From Dermabacteraceae bacterium TAE3-ERU5 (GTDB lineage: Bacteria; Actinomycetota; Actinomycetes; Actinomycetales; Dermabacteraceae), in the NCBI GenBank assembly GCA_019218375.1, contig JAHUUK010000007.1, positions 1 to 64,000 of the forward strand: a stretch of 64,000 nucleotides of DNA, in the 5' to 3' direction. Below are positions 51,357 to 59,224 of this stretch, piece after piece. Made by a program: the position numbers and the translations under genes. The notes under the pieces are model-generated. The model had not been told where the DNA came from and ran no database searches. It was given only the letters and a program-made list of their open reading frames with translations. Position 1 is the stretch's first letter, and every line of letters begins with the position of its first letter.

Positions 51357-52202
51357 TTATTTCTGATTGAAACTTTTAGCTGCGAGCAGTACGCCGCGCG
51401 CCGTATCGGCCCCCGACGAATGCCCGAGGGACAGCAGCCCCGCGAGCGCGCCGGGTACGGGAGCCCCCGCATAGCCGCGCAGCGTGCCGCTGAGGTGGGA
51501 AGAAAAATGCCCCGCGCAGGCCAGGCGCAGATAGTTTGCAGAGACATCGGTGGTCCTGGTAAGGAGCGGCGTGAGCGCGGTGGCCAGGGACGCGAAAGCG
51601 GGCGCGGCGTATCGGCGGGTAAAGGCCAGTGCGCCCAGCACGGAATCGTCGCCGGAGGGGGTCAGGCCGAAGCCCAGCCCGATCACCTCGTGCAGCAGCG
51701 CCGACGTCTGGTGGGTAGGCACGTCCTCTCCGCGCAGCAGGGGAGTCAGGGCCTCACGCAGGCAGTGGGCGATGCGTTCGCTAACCTCGGCGTAGCTATC
51801 AGGCAGGGAGGGTTCCTGCGCCGCTATCGCAGCGGCGATCTCATCGCTGTAACCGGGGTGGGTGAAGGTGCCGCCCGTGACCAGCAGGGTGTCTACGCGC
51901 TGCGTATCGGCAGAGACGAGCAGCCCGAGCTGATCGCGCCGCAGCACGTCGGCATGGGAGGCGATATGTACGCTGTCACCGCTGTTGAGCAAGCCGGGCA
52001 GGTTCGCGGCGCGCCACTGCGTGAGCGGCAGGGCGATGGAGAAGGACGCCGGGTAGTGCGCGCCGGTTGCGGGGCCGACCCAGGCGAGCAGGTCGTCGGG
52101 CAGCTCCAGGTTGAACCCCGACGCGAACACGGAATGCACGCGCGCCTGTTCGGGAAGCTCCGGCAGCGGGCCGTTCAGGTGGGAAACGGGCAGGTAGATC
52201 AC
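51357..52202 (-). CDS. DUF2877 protein, AllH-like subunit
   Basis: 281 aa. The family segments GLGFGLTPSGDDSVLGAL near residue 175 and a GHSSGADTARGVLLA end are clear. As I recall, E. coli YlbF (AllH) is the third component of oxamate carbamoyltransferase. The start overlaps the LctP stop by four bases (ATGA), linking permease and enzyme production. Confidence 0.82.
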   Translation of the reverse strand: MIYLPVSHLNGPLPELPEQARVHSVFASGFNLELPDDLLAWVGPATGAHYPASFSIALPLTQWRAANLPGLLNSGDSVHIASHADVLRRDQLGLLVSADTQRVDTLLVTGGTFTHPGYSDEIAAAIAAQEPSLPDSYAEVSERIAHCLREALTPLLRGEDVPTHQTSALLHEVIGLGFGLTPSGDDSVLGALAFTRRYAAPAFASLATALTPLLTRTTDVSANYLRLACAGHFSSHLSGTLRGYAGAPVPGALAGLLSLGHSSGADTARGVLLAAKSFNQK

Positions 52203-53728
52203 GCGCCCACCCCGATCCAGACGCTAAGTGCCAGGCCAACCACGAGCGCCTGCGCCAGGCTGATGACCAGCAGCGGCCGCAGGATTTCGCCCTCGCGGCC
52301 CTGCACACCCGCGGTGGTGGCGCCGAGCAGAATAGTGGACGGGCCGATGACCGCGCCCGCCGCGCCGCCCGCCGTCTGCGCGGCGAGGATCAGCGGCGCG
52401 GGCGCCGCGAGCTGCGCCGCCACCTCGCTCTGGAACGCCGCCAGCAGAATGTTGGAGGACATATTCGAGGAGGTCACGAATGCGCCGAACGTGCCCAGGG
52501 CGGCGGTGAAAGGCAGGTAGGCGATACCGGCGGTGGCCGCCACGCCCTGCGCCAAAATCTCGATCTGCCCCGTATTGAACAGCAGGCGCGCCAGCACCAG
52601 CAGGGCGGCGATGCCCAGGCTGGTCGGTAGCAATTTGGTGAGCGCGGCGCGGCAGGCGCTCGCCGTTCCGGCGCGATCCACGCCGCCCTCGCGGCGCAGC
52701 AGAAGCAGCGCGAAAACCGCAGTCAGGGTCAGCACGGTGCCCGCGTGGTAGAACAGCGGCACCCCGAGCAGCCGCAGCCCGGAAAGGGAATCGTGCAGGC
52801 CGGGCAGGGTGAACAGCAGCAGGGAGGAAGCCGCCAGGAACAGGAACGGTGCGGCCGACGCGAGCACGTTTCCGGTAGCGGGAGTGGCGGGAGCGGCAGG
52901 GGGAGCGTCGGCCTGGGCGGGCGCGGCGAGCAGGCGCGATTCGCAGGACCACTCAGAGGTGTAAATGCCCAGCCGGAAAGCCCCCAGCACCAGCACGAAC
53001 GCGGCGGCGGTCGGCACGAACGCGGCAATGGTCGGGTTCACCTGGCCAACCGCTATCTGGCCGCCCGCCATTACGGCGGAAACCGCCAGCACGAACGGCA
53101 GCGCGTGGCGCACGGCCGGGCCGCGACCGTAAAGGAAGCACATGATGAGTGCGCCCGACAGGTTGATCAGCCACAGGAAGATACCCGCGTAGAGAGAGGT
53201 TGCGGCCACGTTCTGGACCCCGCTCAGATCCACCAGGGCGTCCCAGGCCAGGCCCAGGGTGCCGTAGGTGTTAGCCCAGGCGTGCCCCAGCAGGGTGAGC
53301 ATGACGGCGGCGACGGGGCGCACGCCGAGCGCGATCAGGAACGGCGCGCAAACCGCCACCGGGACGCCGAATCCGGTGATCGACTGCAGAAAACTGGAAA
53401 AAACCCAGCCGAACAGGAGCACCAGGATCATGCGGTCGCCGCTGAGAGAGGTGGCGGCGTCCTTCAAAACGGTGAAAGATTCGCCCTCGCGCATGAACTC
53501 GTACAGGAAGATGGCGGGCCAGACCGCGTAAAGGATCGACAGGGCGGCGGAAAGCCCACCGCCGACGCTGTCGGCCAGCACGGGCAGGGTGAGCGTGCCG
53601 AGCAGCGCGGCGGAGGCCAGTGCGGTAGCTAAACCGAGCGCGCCCGCGCGGGGTATGCGCACGCGGAAGAAAGCAATAGCGCTAAACAGCACCGCGACGG
53701 GTGCGATGCTAGCGAGCCATTGCCACAT
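52199..53728 (-). CDS. L-lactate-permease-family (LctP) transporter
   Basis: 509 aa from ATG 53728 with GGGGAAG upstream; the longer frame runs into the divergent pucR gene and is rejected. Twelve to fourteen helices; SITGFGVPVAVCAPFL and TLLGHAWANTYGTLGL are LctP hallmarks, and FGAFVTSSNMSSNILL lies near the end. The family moves lactate or glycolate with protons. Oxamate is a close structural analogue of lactate and pyruvate, so in this operon it may carry an oxamate-like substrate; that is inference from context. Confidence 0.82.
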   Translation of the reverse strand: MWQWLASIAPVAVLFSAIAFFRVRIPRAGALGLATALASAALLGTLTLPVLADSVGGGLSAALSILYAVWPAIFLYEFMREGESFTVLKDAATSLSGDRMILVLLFGWVFSSFLQSITGFGVPVAVCAPFLIALGVRPVAAVMLTLLGHAWANTYGTLGLAWDALVDLSGVQNVAATSLYAGIFLWLINLSGALIMCFLYGRGPAVRHALPFVLAVSAVMAGGQIAVGQVNPTIAAFVPTAAAFVLVLGAFRLGIYTSEWSCESRLLAAPAQADAPPAAPATPATGNVLASAAPFLFLAASSLLLFTLPGLHDSLSGLRLLGVPLFYHAGTVLTLTAVFALLLLRREGGVDRAGTASACRAALTKLLPTSLGIAALLVLARLLFNTGQIEILAQGVAATAGIAYLPFTAALGTFGAFVTSSNMSSNILLAAFQSEVAAQLAAPAPLILAAQTAGGAAGAVIGPSTILLGATTAGVQGREGEILRPLLVISLAQALVVGLALSVWIGVGA

Positions 53729-53843
53729 TTTCTTCCCCTGATCATTACCGACTAGTAACTGCGGCGGGGGTGCGGGAATGCCGCTTCTGCCGCCTCTGTG
53801 CCTATAGCCTAAGGCCGGATACTTAACGAAAAGGCCGTGAAAT

Positions 53844-53882
53844 AGATAGACTTTTCTCGCTATCTTTATCCACTTTAGATAA
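53844..53882 (+). promoter_or_regulatory. Inverted repeats in the pucR/permease promoter region
   Basis: AGATAG (53844-53849) faces CTATCT (53860-53865) across ten bases; next to it TTATC (53866-53870) faces GATAA (53878-53882). They lie just before the pucR ribosome site and between the divergent operons and are candidate PucR operators. Confidence 0.4.
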
Positions 53883-53892
53883 GGAGTTTGTT

Positions 53893-55503
53893 GTGTTCGC
53901 AGCGATGACGGTGCGCGAGATGCTGGACCTGCCCGCGCTCTCCGCGGCCAGGGTGATTTCGGGACAGGGCAACCTCGAAGCCAAGGTGCAGCAGCTAAAC
54001 GTGCTCGAAGCGCCCGACCTCGCCCCCTGGCTGGCACCCGGTACCGTCTTGCTGACCAGCTACTTCGCGCTTGCCAACTGTGACGACGAAGAGCTGGAAC
54101 AGTTCATTTCGCAGATGGTGGAGGCCAAGGTGTCGGCCATCGTCATCAAACTTGACCGGCTCGTGAGCGAGGTGCCCCCCGAGTTCCTGCAGCCCAGCAG
54201 GCGCTACGGCATGCCGGTTATCACCGTGGATAAAGACGTCCGCTACGAAACGATCATCATGGACACGCTGCTGCCGATGGTGAATCACAAGGCGGGGCTG
54301 CTCGATCGGCACTACCGCATGAACCTGGTGCTGGATCGCTGGCGGATAGGCAACCACTCTCTGGAAGAGACGCTGAGCTACTTCGCCGAACTGATCGGAT
54401 ACCAGCTCACCCTGGAAAACATTCCCAATCGCGGCCTGCTCACCACGCTAGAGGAGCCGCTGCAACAGCGCGTTATAGAGGTTAAGCGGCACGTCAGCGA
54501 AAACTTCGCCGGGTTCTCGTACGACGTGCAGCAGGTGGTGGAACGCGGCGGCGGTACGGAGGTCAGCACCAGGGTGGTGGCGCCGATTGAGCTGGGCACC
54601 TCCCCGCGCTGCGAACTGATCGTGCACGACGCCCCGCAGCAGAGCGACGAATTCCTGATCGTGCTGGAACACCTGGCCCGCCACCTGCACATCGAGCTGC
54701 TCAACCAGCGCAACATCGACAACCTGATGTACTTCAACCGGCACAACCTGGTAGACGAACTGCTCACCAACACGGAACTGACCCCGCGCAACCTGGCGGC
54801 GGTGACCCGCGCCCTCGGCCTCGGCGTGTCCCCCCAATACCAGGTGGTGCAGGTGACCCTGCTGCCGCCCCCGGACGATTCCGTGGCCGATCGCGCCGGG
54901 GTGGGCATGGGGGACACCTACCATCGGGACACGCTGCGCATCAGGCGGCACCTGAGCGAACACTTCCCGCACTCGGAATGTCACGTCACAACGCACCGCG
55001 TAGCCATGATCGTGAACCTGCCCCGCGACGGGCAGCCGGTGACGTCGGCCGAAGTGGCCGACTGCCTGCCGGGAGACATCGTGCCCTACGTGGCGGGAAT
55101 CAGCCGGGTCGGCACCGTCAAGGAACTACCCAAGCTGCGCGAACAGACCCAGCAGGTGAAAGACATCCAGAAAGTGCTGCGCCGCTACAGCGACCCGATG
55201 AGCTACGACGAACTAGGCATCTTCAAGCTGTTCCACAGCCAGGAACTGGTGGAAAACATCGAAGAGTTCATCCCCCAAAAGTTCGTGCTGCTGCACCGCG
55301 AACACCCCGTGCTGTTCGAAACGCTGGTGACCTATCTGGAACAGGGCAGGAACGCCCACCGCTGCGCGCAGGAACTGGTGGTGCACCCTAAGACCGTGCA
55401 GTACCGGCTGGGGCGCATCCAAGATCTGGGGCTGGCCGATCTGGAAAACGTGGACGAAACCCTGCAGCTCCTGTTCGCGGCCCGCGTGCTGCGCGGCCGC
55501 TAA
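53893..55503 (+). CDS. PucR-family transcriptional regulator
   Basis: 536 aa. The N-terminal PucR ligand domain (MTVREMLDLPALSAARVISG onward, residues about 5-125) is followed by a linker region and a C-terminal PucR-type HTH (RNAHRCAQELVVHPKTVQYRLGRIQDLGL). Family members sense purine catabolites or related small amides and control their use. GTG 53893 is preceded by AAGGAG. It diverges from the carbamoyl operon across 164 bases and is the likely specific regulator. Confidence 0.9.
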   Translation: MFAAMTVREMLDLPALSAARVISGQGNLEAKVQQLNVLEAPDLAPWLAPGTVLLTSYFALANCDDEELEQFISQMVEAKVSAIVIKLDRLVSEVPPEFLQPSRRYGMPVITVDKDVRYETIIMDTLLPMVNHKAGLLDRHYRMNLVLDRWRIGNHSLEETLSYFAELIGYQLTLENIPNRGLLTTLEEPLQQRVIEVKRHVSENFAGFSYDVQQVVERGGGTEVSTRVVAPIELGTSPRCELIVHDAPQQSDEFLIVLEHLARHLHIELLNQRNIDNLMYFNRHNLVDELLTNTELTPRNLAAVTRALGLGVSPQYQVVQVTLLPPPDDSVADRAGVGMGDTYHRDTLRIRRHLSEHFPHSECHVTTHRVAMIVNLPRDGQPVTSAEVADCLPGDIVPYVAGISRVGTVKELPKLREQTQQVKDIQKVLRRYSDPMSYDELGIFKLFHSQELVENIEEFIPQKFVLLHREHPVLFETLVTYLEQGRNAHRCAQELVVHPKTVQYRLGRIQDLGLADLENVDETLQLLFAARVLRGR

Positions 55504-55519
55504 CAGGGGCACCGGGAAA

Positions 55520-56317
55520 CTAGTCGAACTGCACGATCACGGGAGCGTGATCGGATGCGCCCTTGCCCTTGCGTTCGTCCCTATCCACGTAGGCGTCGCT
55601 GACCAGCGGCTGCAGCGCGGGGGAGCCGAGCAGGAAGTCGATCTTCATGCCCTGCCGCTTGGGGAAACGCAGCTGCTGGTAGTCCCAGAACGTGTAGACG
55701 CCCTCTCCGGGGTGCAGCGGGCGCACCAGATCGGCGAAGCCGGTTTCGGTGATGGCGCGGAAAGCGTCGCGCTCCGGCTGCGTTACGTGGGTCTTACCGG
55801 CGAAGAAACCCATGTCCCAGACGTCGTAATCCTCCGGGGCCACGTTGAAATCACCGCACAGCACGGCGCGAGCCTGCGGGTCTGCTGCCAGGGTGGCGGC
55901 GGCGTGCTCCCGCACGGCGGCCAGCCACTCCAGCTTGTAGGTGTAGTGGGGATGGTCGATTTCGCGACCGTTAGGCACATACATGGAGGTCAGGGTCAGG
56001 CCGTCGGCACCACCCACGCGGGCGCTCAGCAGGCGGGCCTCGGTAACCGCCGGTTCGCCCCACTGCGGCAGGCCGGGGATCTCCTGGCGCACATCCTCCA
56101 GGCCAATCCGGGAAATAATCGCCACGCCGTTCCACTGATTCAGGCCGTGCGCCGCCACCTCGTATCCGGCCTCCTCTAGCGGGGCGGTCGGAAACTGTGC
56201 GGGCTTGCACTTGATCTCCTGCAGCGCCAGCGCGTCAATGTTTTGGCGCTCCAGGAAATCGACCACCCGGTCGATGCGGGCACGGACAGAGTTAATGTTC
56301 CAGGTCGCGATACGCAT
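55520..56317 (-). CDS. xth: Exodeoxyribonuclease III
   Basis: 265 aa from ATG 56317, giving the classical MRIATWNINSVRAR start. It is an AP endonuclease and 3' phosphatase in base excision repair. LQEIKCKPAQFP (metal Glu), TSMYVPNGR, CGDFNVAPEDYDV (catalytic Asp/Asn), a YTFWDYQ segment and the final ASDHAPVIV are all present. Its -10 TAGAAT (56325-56330) lies seven bases before the ATG. It shares an 82-base divergent region with pyrE. Confidence 0.93.
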   Translation of the reverse strand: MRIATWNINSVRARIDRVVDFLERQNIDALALQEIKCKPAQFPTAPLEEAGYEVAAHGLNQWNGVAIISRIGLEDVRQEIPGLPQWGEPAVTEARLLSARVGGADGLTLTSMYVPNGREIDHPHYTYKLEWLAAVREHAAATLAADPQARAVLCGDFNVAPEDYDVWDMGFFAGKTHVTQPERDAFRAITETGFADLVRPLHPGEGVYTFWDYQQLRFPKRQGMKIDFLLGSPALQPLVSDAYVDRDERKGKGASDHAPVIVQFD

Positions 56318-56324
56318 GGGGAAG

Positions 56325-56330
56325 ATTCTA
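56325..56330 (-). promoter_or_regulatory. -10 element of xth
   Basis: TAGAAT on the minus strand, seven bases before the ATG. Confidence 0.5.
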
Positions 56331-56387
56331 CGGGGGAGCGGGGAAACGGGCGGGGCGCGATGTGGAGGCGACCACACCGGCATGCGC

Positions 56388-56393
56388 TAACCT
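56388..56393 (+). promoter_or_regulatory. -10 element of pyrE
   Basis: TAACCT, six bases before ATG 56400. Confidence 0.5.
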
Positions 56394-56399
56394 GAGAGC

Positions 56400-56954
56400 A
56401 TGACCGCTGCACGTAGCCGCCTCCTGTCCCTTATCAACTCCCTGGCCGTGGTTCGCGGCCGCGTCACCCTGGCTTCCGGCAAGGAAGCCGACTACTACGT
56501 CGATCTGCGCCGGGTAACCCTGCACCACGAAGCCTCCCCGCTGGTCGGCCACGTCATGCTGGACCTGCTGGAAAGCAACGGCCTGCTGGAAGGCGTGGAG
56601 GCCGTCGGCGGCCTCACCCTGGGGGCCGATCCCGTCGCGGGTGCCATGCTGCACGCCGGAGCCCAGCGCGGCCTCAGCCTGGATGCGTTCGTGGTGCGTA
56701 AGAGCGAAAAAGCCCACGGCCTGCAGCGCCGTATCGAGGGGCCCGACGTTGCGGGCCGCCGCGTCATCGCGGTGGAGGACACCTCCACCACCGGCGGTTC
56801 CGTGCTCACCGCGTGCGAAGCGCTAGAAGAAGCCGGGGCCGAAATCGTGGGCGTCGCCGTGATCGTGGACCGCGACACCGGCGCGCGCGAAAAGGTCGAG
56901 GCGGCGGGCTACCGCTACCTGTCGGCATTCAGCGTGGAAGAACTGGACGTCTAA
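56400..56954 (+). CDS. pyrE: Orotate phosphoribosyltransferase
   Basis: 184 aa. It forms OMP from orotate and PRPP in pyrimidine synthesis. The GRVTLASGKEADYYVDLR head, the LGADPVAGAMLHAG substrate loop and the PRPP motif VIAVEDTSTTGGSVLTA are complete. Leaderless arrangement. A strong two-way terminator follows at 56988-57030. Confidence 0.94.
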   Translation: MTAARSRLLSLINSLAVVRGRVTLASGKEADYYVDLRRVTLHHEASPLVGHVMLDLLESNGLLEGVEAVGGLTLGADPVAGAMLHAGAQRGLSLDAFVVRKSEKAHGLQRRIEGPDVAGRRVIAVEDTSTTGGSVLTACEALEEAGAEIVGVAVIVDRDTGAREKVEAAGYRYLSAFSVEELDV

Positions 56955-56987
56955 ACGAGAAGCCGGAAAAGCCACCGGCCAAAACAA

Positions 56988-57030
56988 AAAAATAGGTGCC
57001 GCCCCGAGAAACCGGGGCGGCACCTATTTT
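56988..57030. terminator. Bidirectional terminator between pyrE and the metallopeptidase
   Basis: AAATAGGTGCCGCCCCG pairs with CGGGGCGGCACCTATTT around GAGAAAC, with A and T flanks. Confidence 0.92.
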
Positions 57031-57072
57031 GTTGTTTGTTGCGCTCGTTTTGGATGCGCTTGCTTGTTGCGT

Positions 57073-58035
57073 TTAGACGCGATCCGCTGAGAAGGTGTCG
57101 CAGGTGCGGATCTCGCCGCTGTTGTACCCCGTAATGAACCAGCGCTGCCGCTGCTGCGAGGAGCCGTGCGTCCACGATTCTGGCTGCACCTGGCCACCGG
57201 CGACGTCCTTTTGGATATGGTCGTCGCCCACGGCGGCCGCCGCCGAAAGGGCGTCCTGCACGTCCTTCTTGGTGAGGGGCTTTAGCAGGGGAGCGCTGTT
57301 GCCGGGGCCGGGGGTGCTGGCAGCGTGGCGGGCCCAAACCCCCGCGTAGCAGTCGGCCTGCAGCTCCAGCCGCACCGCATCGGACTGGGGGCCGGTGCTG
57401 CGACGATTAATGCCGCGCATGGCACCCTGCAGGTTCTGAATGTGGTGGCCGTATTCGTGGGCGACCACGTAGCTCTTGGCTAACTGCCCGCTGCTGGAGC
57501 CGAACCTAGCCTGCAGCTCCCGGTAGAAAGAGGTATCGATATAGATGGTGGAATCGGCCGGGCAGTAGAACGGGCCGGTCGCCGAGGTGGCGTTACCGCA
57601 GGCCGTGGCCACCTGGCGGCTGAAAATGACCGTCTGCGGTTCGCGGAACTTAATCCCCGCAGCCGGGGCGATGCGCGACCACAGACCGTCGGCGGATTCC
57701 ACCGTGGCCTGCACCAGGCAGTCGTCGTTACGGTTTGCGTCGGCTCCGGTGCGGCACTCTGTGAGCGCGCCGCCGCGCGTGTGCGGCTGCACCGGCTGTT
57801 CGTAGCCGCTCCCGGTGGCGCTACCCGCTCCGAGCAGCGAATCGAGCACGCTGGCCGGGATCACCCCGGTAGCGGCCAAGACAAACACGACCAGGGTAAT
57901 GCCGATCCCGCCGCCGGTCATGGGGATGGCCACCCGGCCGCGCCGGGGGCCGCGAGGAAAACCGCCACCGCTGCTGCCGCCGCCTGCGCGGCGCACGTTA
58001 TCGGAGCGAATGTCGGCATTGGGATCAAACGTCAT
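57073..58035 (-). CDS. Neutral zinc metallopeptidase (YpfJ family)
   Basis: 320 aa. A basic, Gly-rich cytoplasmic head (residues 1-38) is followed by one membrane helix (GIGITLVVFVLAATGVIPAS) and an extracellular domain. The zinc motif is HEYGHHIQ near residue 185. Four Cys in the extracellular part (TECRTG, DDCLV, TACGN and FYCPA) suggest two disulfides. Substrate unknown. TAGGCT lies six bases before its ATG, and its promoter overlaps that of the divergent methyltransferase. Confidence 0.88.
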   Translation of the reverse strand: MTFDPNADIRSDNVRRAGGGSSGGGFPRGPRRGRVAIPMTGGGIGITLVVFVLAATGVIPASVLDSLLGAGSATGSGYEQPVQPHTRGGALTECRTGADANRNDDCLVQATVESADGLWSRIAPAAGIKFREPQTVIFSRQVATACGNATSATGPFYCPADSTIYIDTSFYRELQARFGSSSGQLAKSYVVAHEYGHHIQNLQGAMRGINRRSTGPQSDAVRLELQADCYAGVWARHAASTPGPGNSAPLLKPLTKKDVQDALSAAAAVGDDHIQKDVAGGQVQPESWTHGSSQQRQRWFITGYNSGEIRTCDTFSADRV

Positions 58036-58041
58036 GCGCTC

Positions 58042-58065
58042 AGCCTACTGGCTGGCGGGTAGCAT
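58042..58065. promoter_or_regulatory. Back-to-back leaderless promoters
   Basis: Minus-strand TAGGCT (58042-58047) serves the metallopeptidase; plus-strand TAGCAT (58060-58065) serves the TrmH-family gene. The start codons are only 36 bases apart, so each -35 region lies in the other gene's -10 or start region. Confidence 0.5.
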
Positions 58066-58071
58066 GGCGCG

Positions 58072-58773
58072 GTGAGCACGCACGAAGATTCCCTCCCCGT
58101 TGCCGCTACCGCCACGCACACCGTGGGGGTCGGCCCCCACCCGCTGCCCTGGCCTGAGGGTGAGCACTACGACCCGGAACTGCTTGCGAACGGTGACCGG
58201 CGAAACGTGCTCGACCGCTACCGCTACTGGCGGCGCGAGGCGATCGTGGCTGATCTGGACCTTTTCCGCCACCCCCTGGATGTGGCGATAGAAAACTTCG
58301 AGCACGACTTCAACATCGGCTCGGTGGTGCGCAGCGCCAACGCTTTCGGGGTCGGTCACGTCCACATCGTGGGGCGGAGGCGCTGGAACCGGCGCGGCGC
58401 GATGGTGACCGATCGCTACCAGCACGTGCTGCACCACCCCACGTCCGCCGACCTTGCCGCCTGGGCGAAAGAGAACGGCAAGAGCATCGTGGCGGTTGAT
58501 AACACGCCGGGAGCAATCCCCATCGAACACGCCGAACTGCCGCGCGACTGCCTGATGGTTTTCGGGCAGGAGGGGCCGGGGGTATCCCCGGAAACGCTGG
58601 CGGTGGCGGAGTTTGTGACCGGCATCAGCCAGTTTGGCTCCACCCGTTCGATCAACGTCGGCGCCGCCGCGGCGGTGGCGATGCACACCTGGATCATGCG
58701 CCACGCGGACATTCCCCGCACGCTGGCCTCGCCCGGCGGCCCCGGCCCCGCGATTGGCCCCGCTTTCCCGTAG
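58072..58773 (+). CDS. TrmH/SpoU-family RNA 2'-O-methyltransferase
   Basis: 233 aa from GTG 58072. SPOUT motif 1 is EHDFNIGSVVRSANAFG, motif 2 is VFGQEGPGVSPE and motif 3 is STRSINVGAAAAVAMHTW. These form the trefoil knot that binds SAM. It probably methylates a ribose in tRNA or rRNA; the target is not deducible. An N-terminal segment of about 75 residues is the substrate-binding extension. Its stop is followed within 12 bases by an 8-bp tandem repeat. Confidence 0.9.
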   Translation: MSTHEDSLPVAATATHTVGVGPHPLPWPEGEHYDPELLANGDRRNVLDRYRYWRREAIVADLDLFRHPLDVAIENFEHDFNIGSVVRSANAFGVGHVHIVGRRRWNRRGAMVTDRYQHVLHHPTSADLAAWAKENGKSIVAVDNTPGAIPIEHAELPRDCLMVFGQEGPGVSPETLAVAEFVTGISQFGSTRSINVGAAAAVAMHTWIMRHADIPRTLASPGGPGPAIGPAFP

Positions 58774-58785
58774 ATCGGCTAGCTT

Positions 58786-58857
58786 TTTCTGGGTTTCTGG
58801 GTTTCTGGGTTTCTGGGTTTCTGGGTTTCTGGGTTTCTGGGTTTCTGGGTTTCTGGG
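58786..58857 (+). repeat. 8-bp tandem repeat, nine perfect units
   Basis: TTTCTGGG is repeated nine times without a change, with a degenerate tenth unit (TTTTGGGG). It lies between the methyltransferase stop and repeat copy 4. Such arrays change length by slippage. Confidence 0.95.
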
Positions 58858-58886
58858 TTTTGGGGCCCGTTTTGTCGGCCCAGCGC

Positions 58887-59022
58887 TAACACCTGGGTGC
58901 ACTTTGTGCTGGTAACTCCCGCTCGCTAACGCCTGGGTGCACTAACTGCTGCGAAAACGCGGTTTAACCCACCAAAAGTGCACCCAAACGTAAGGGGCAG
59001 CCAAAAGTGCACCCAAACGTCA
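58887..59022 (+). repeat. 136-bp intergenic nested-palindrome repeat, copy 4
   Basis: Left outer arm TAACACCTGGGTGCACT, right outer arm AGTGCACCCAAACGTCA, inner pair CTAACGCCTGGGTGCACT and AGTGCACCCAAACGTAAG, core CTGCGAAAACGCGGTTTAAC. The left arms have diverged (CCTGGG for TTTGGG) while the right arms are intact. Confidence 0.88.
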
Positions 59023-59169
59023 CCCTCCAACGTTTCGGGCAGGGGTGTGAGGTGGTGTTTCAGCATTGTGGGGGAGGAGCTGGCCGGGAGAGGACACAGA
59101 CCGCGCGGTTTCCACCCGCCCCCTCGTCTTTGCCCCAATTAAGGCCGACCTATTGCCCTTGCAGATAGG

Positions 59170-59188
59170 TAAGGTTAGGCTTTCCAAC
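59170..59188 (+). promoter_or_regulatory. Candidate DtxR/IdeR iron box upstream of the ABC pair
   Basis: TAAGGTTAGGCTTTCCAAC matches the consensus TTAGGTTAGGCTAACCTAA at 14 of 19 positions and lies 36 bases before the first ABC gene. Confidence 0.55.
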
Positions 59189-59224
59189 AAGCTATAGAAC
59201 ACCGTTCTACGGGTTGGGGAGGGC

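Noticed and set aside
53729-54037. 103-residue upstream extension of the LctP frame
   Set aside because: It runs through the promoter region and into the divergent pucR gene and is Arg/Pro rich without similarity to permeases.
58634-58915. Open frames encoding repeated GFLGFWVS units across the 8-bp repeat
   Set aside because: An 8-bp repeat read in triplets produces a periodic peptide by chance; there is no start signal and the frame is not that of the methyltransferase.
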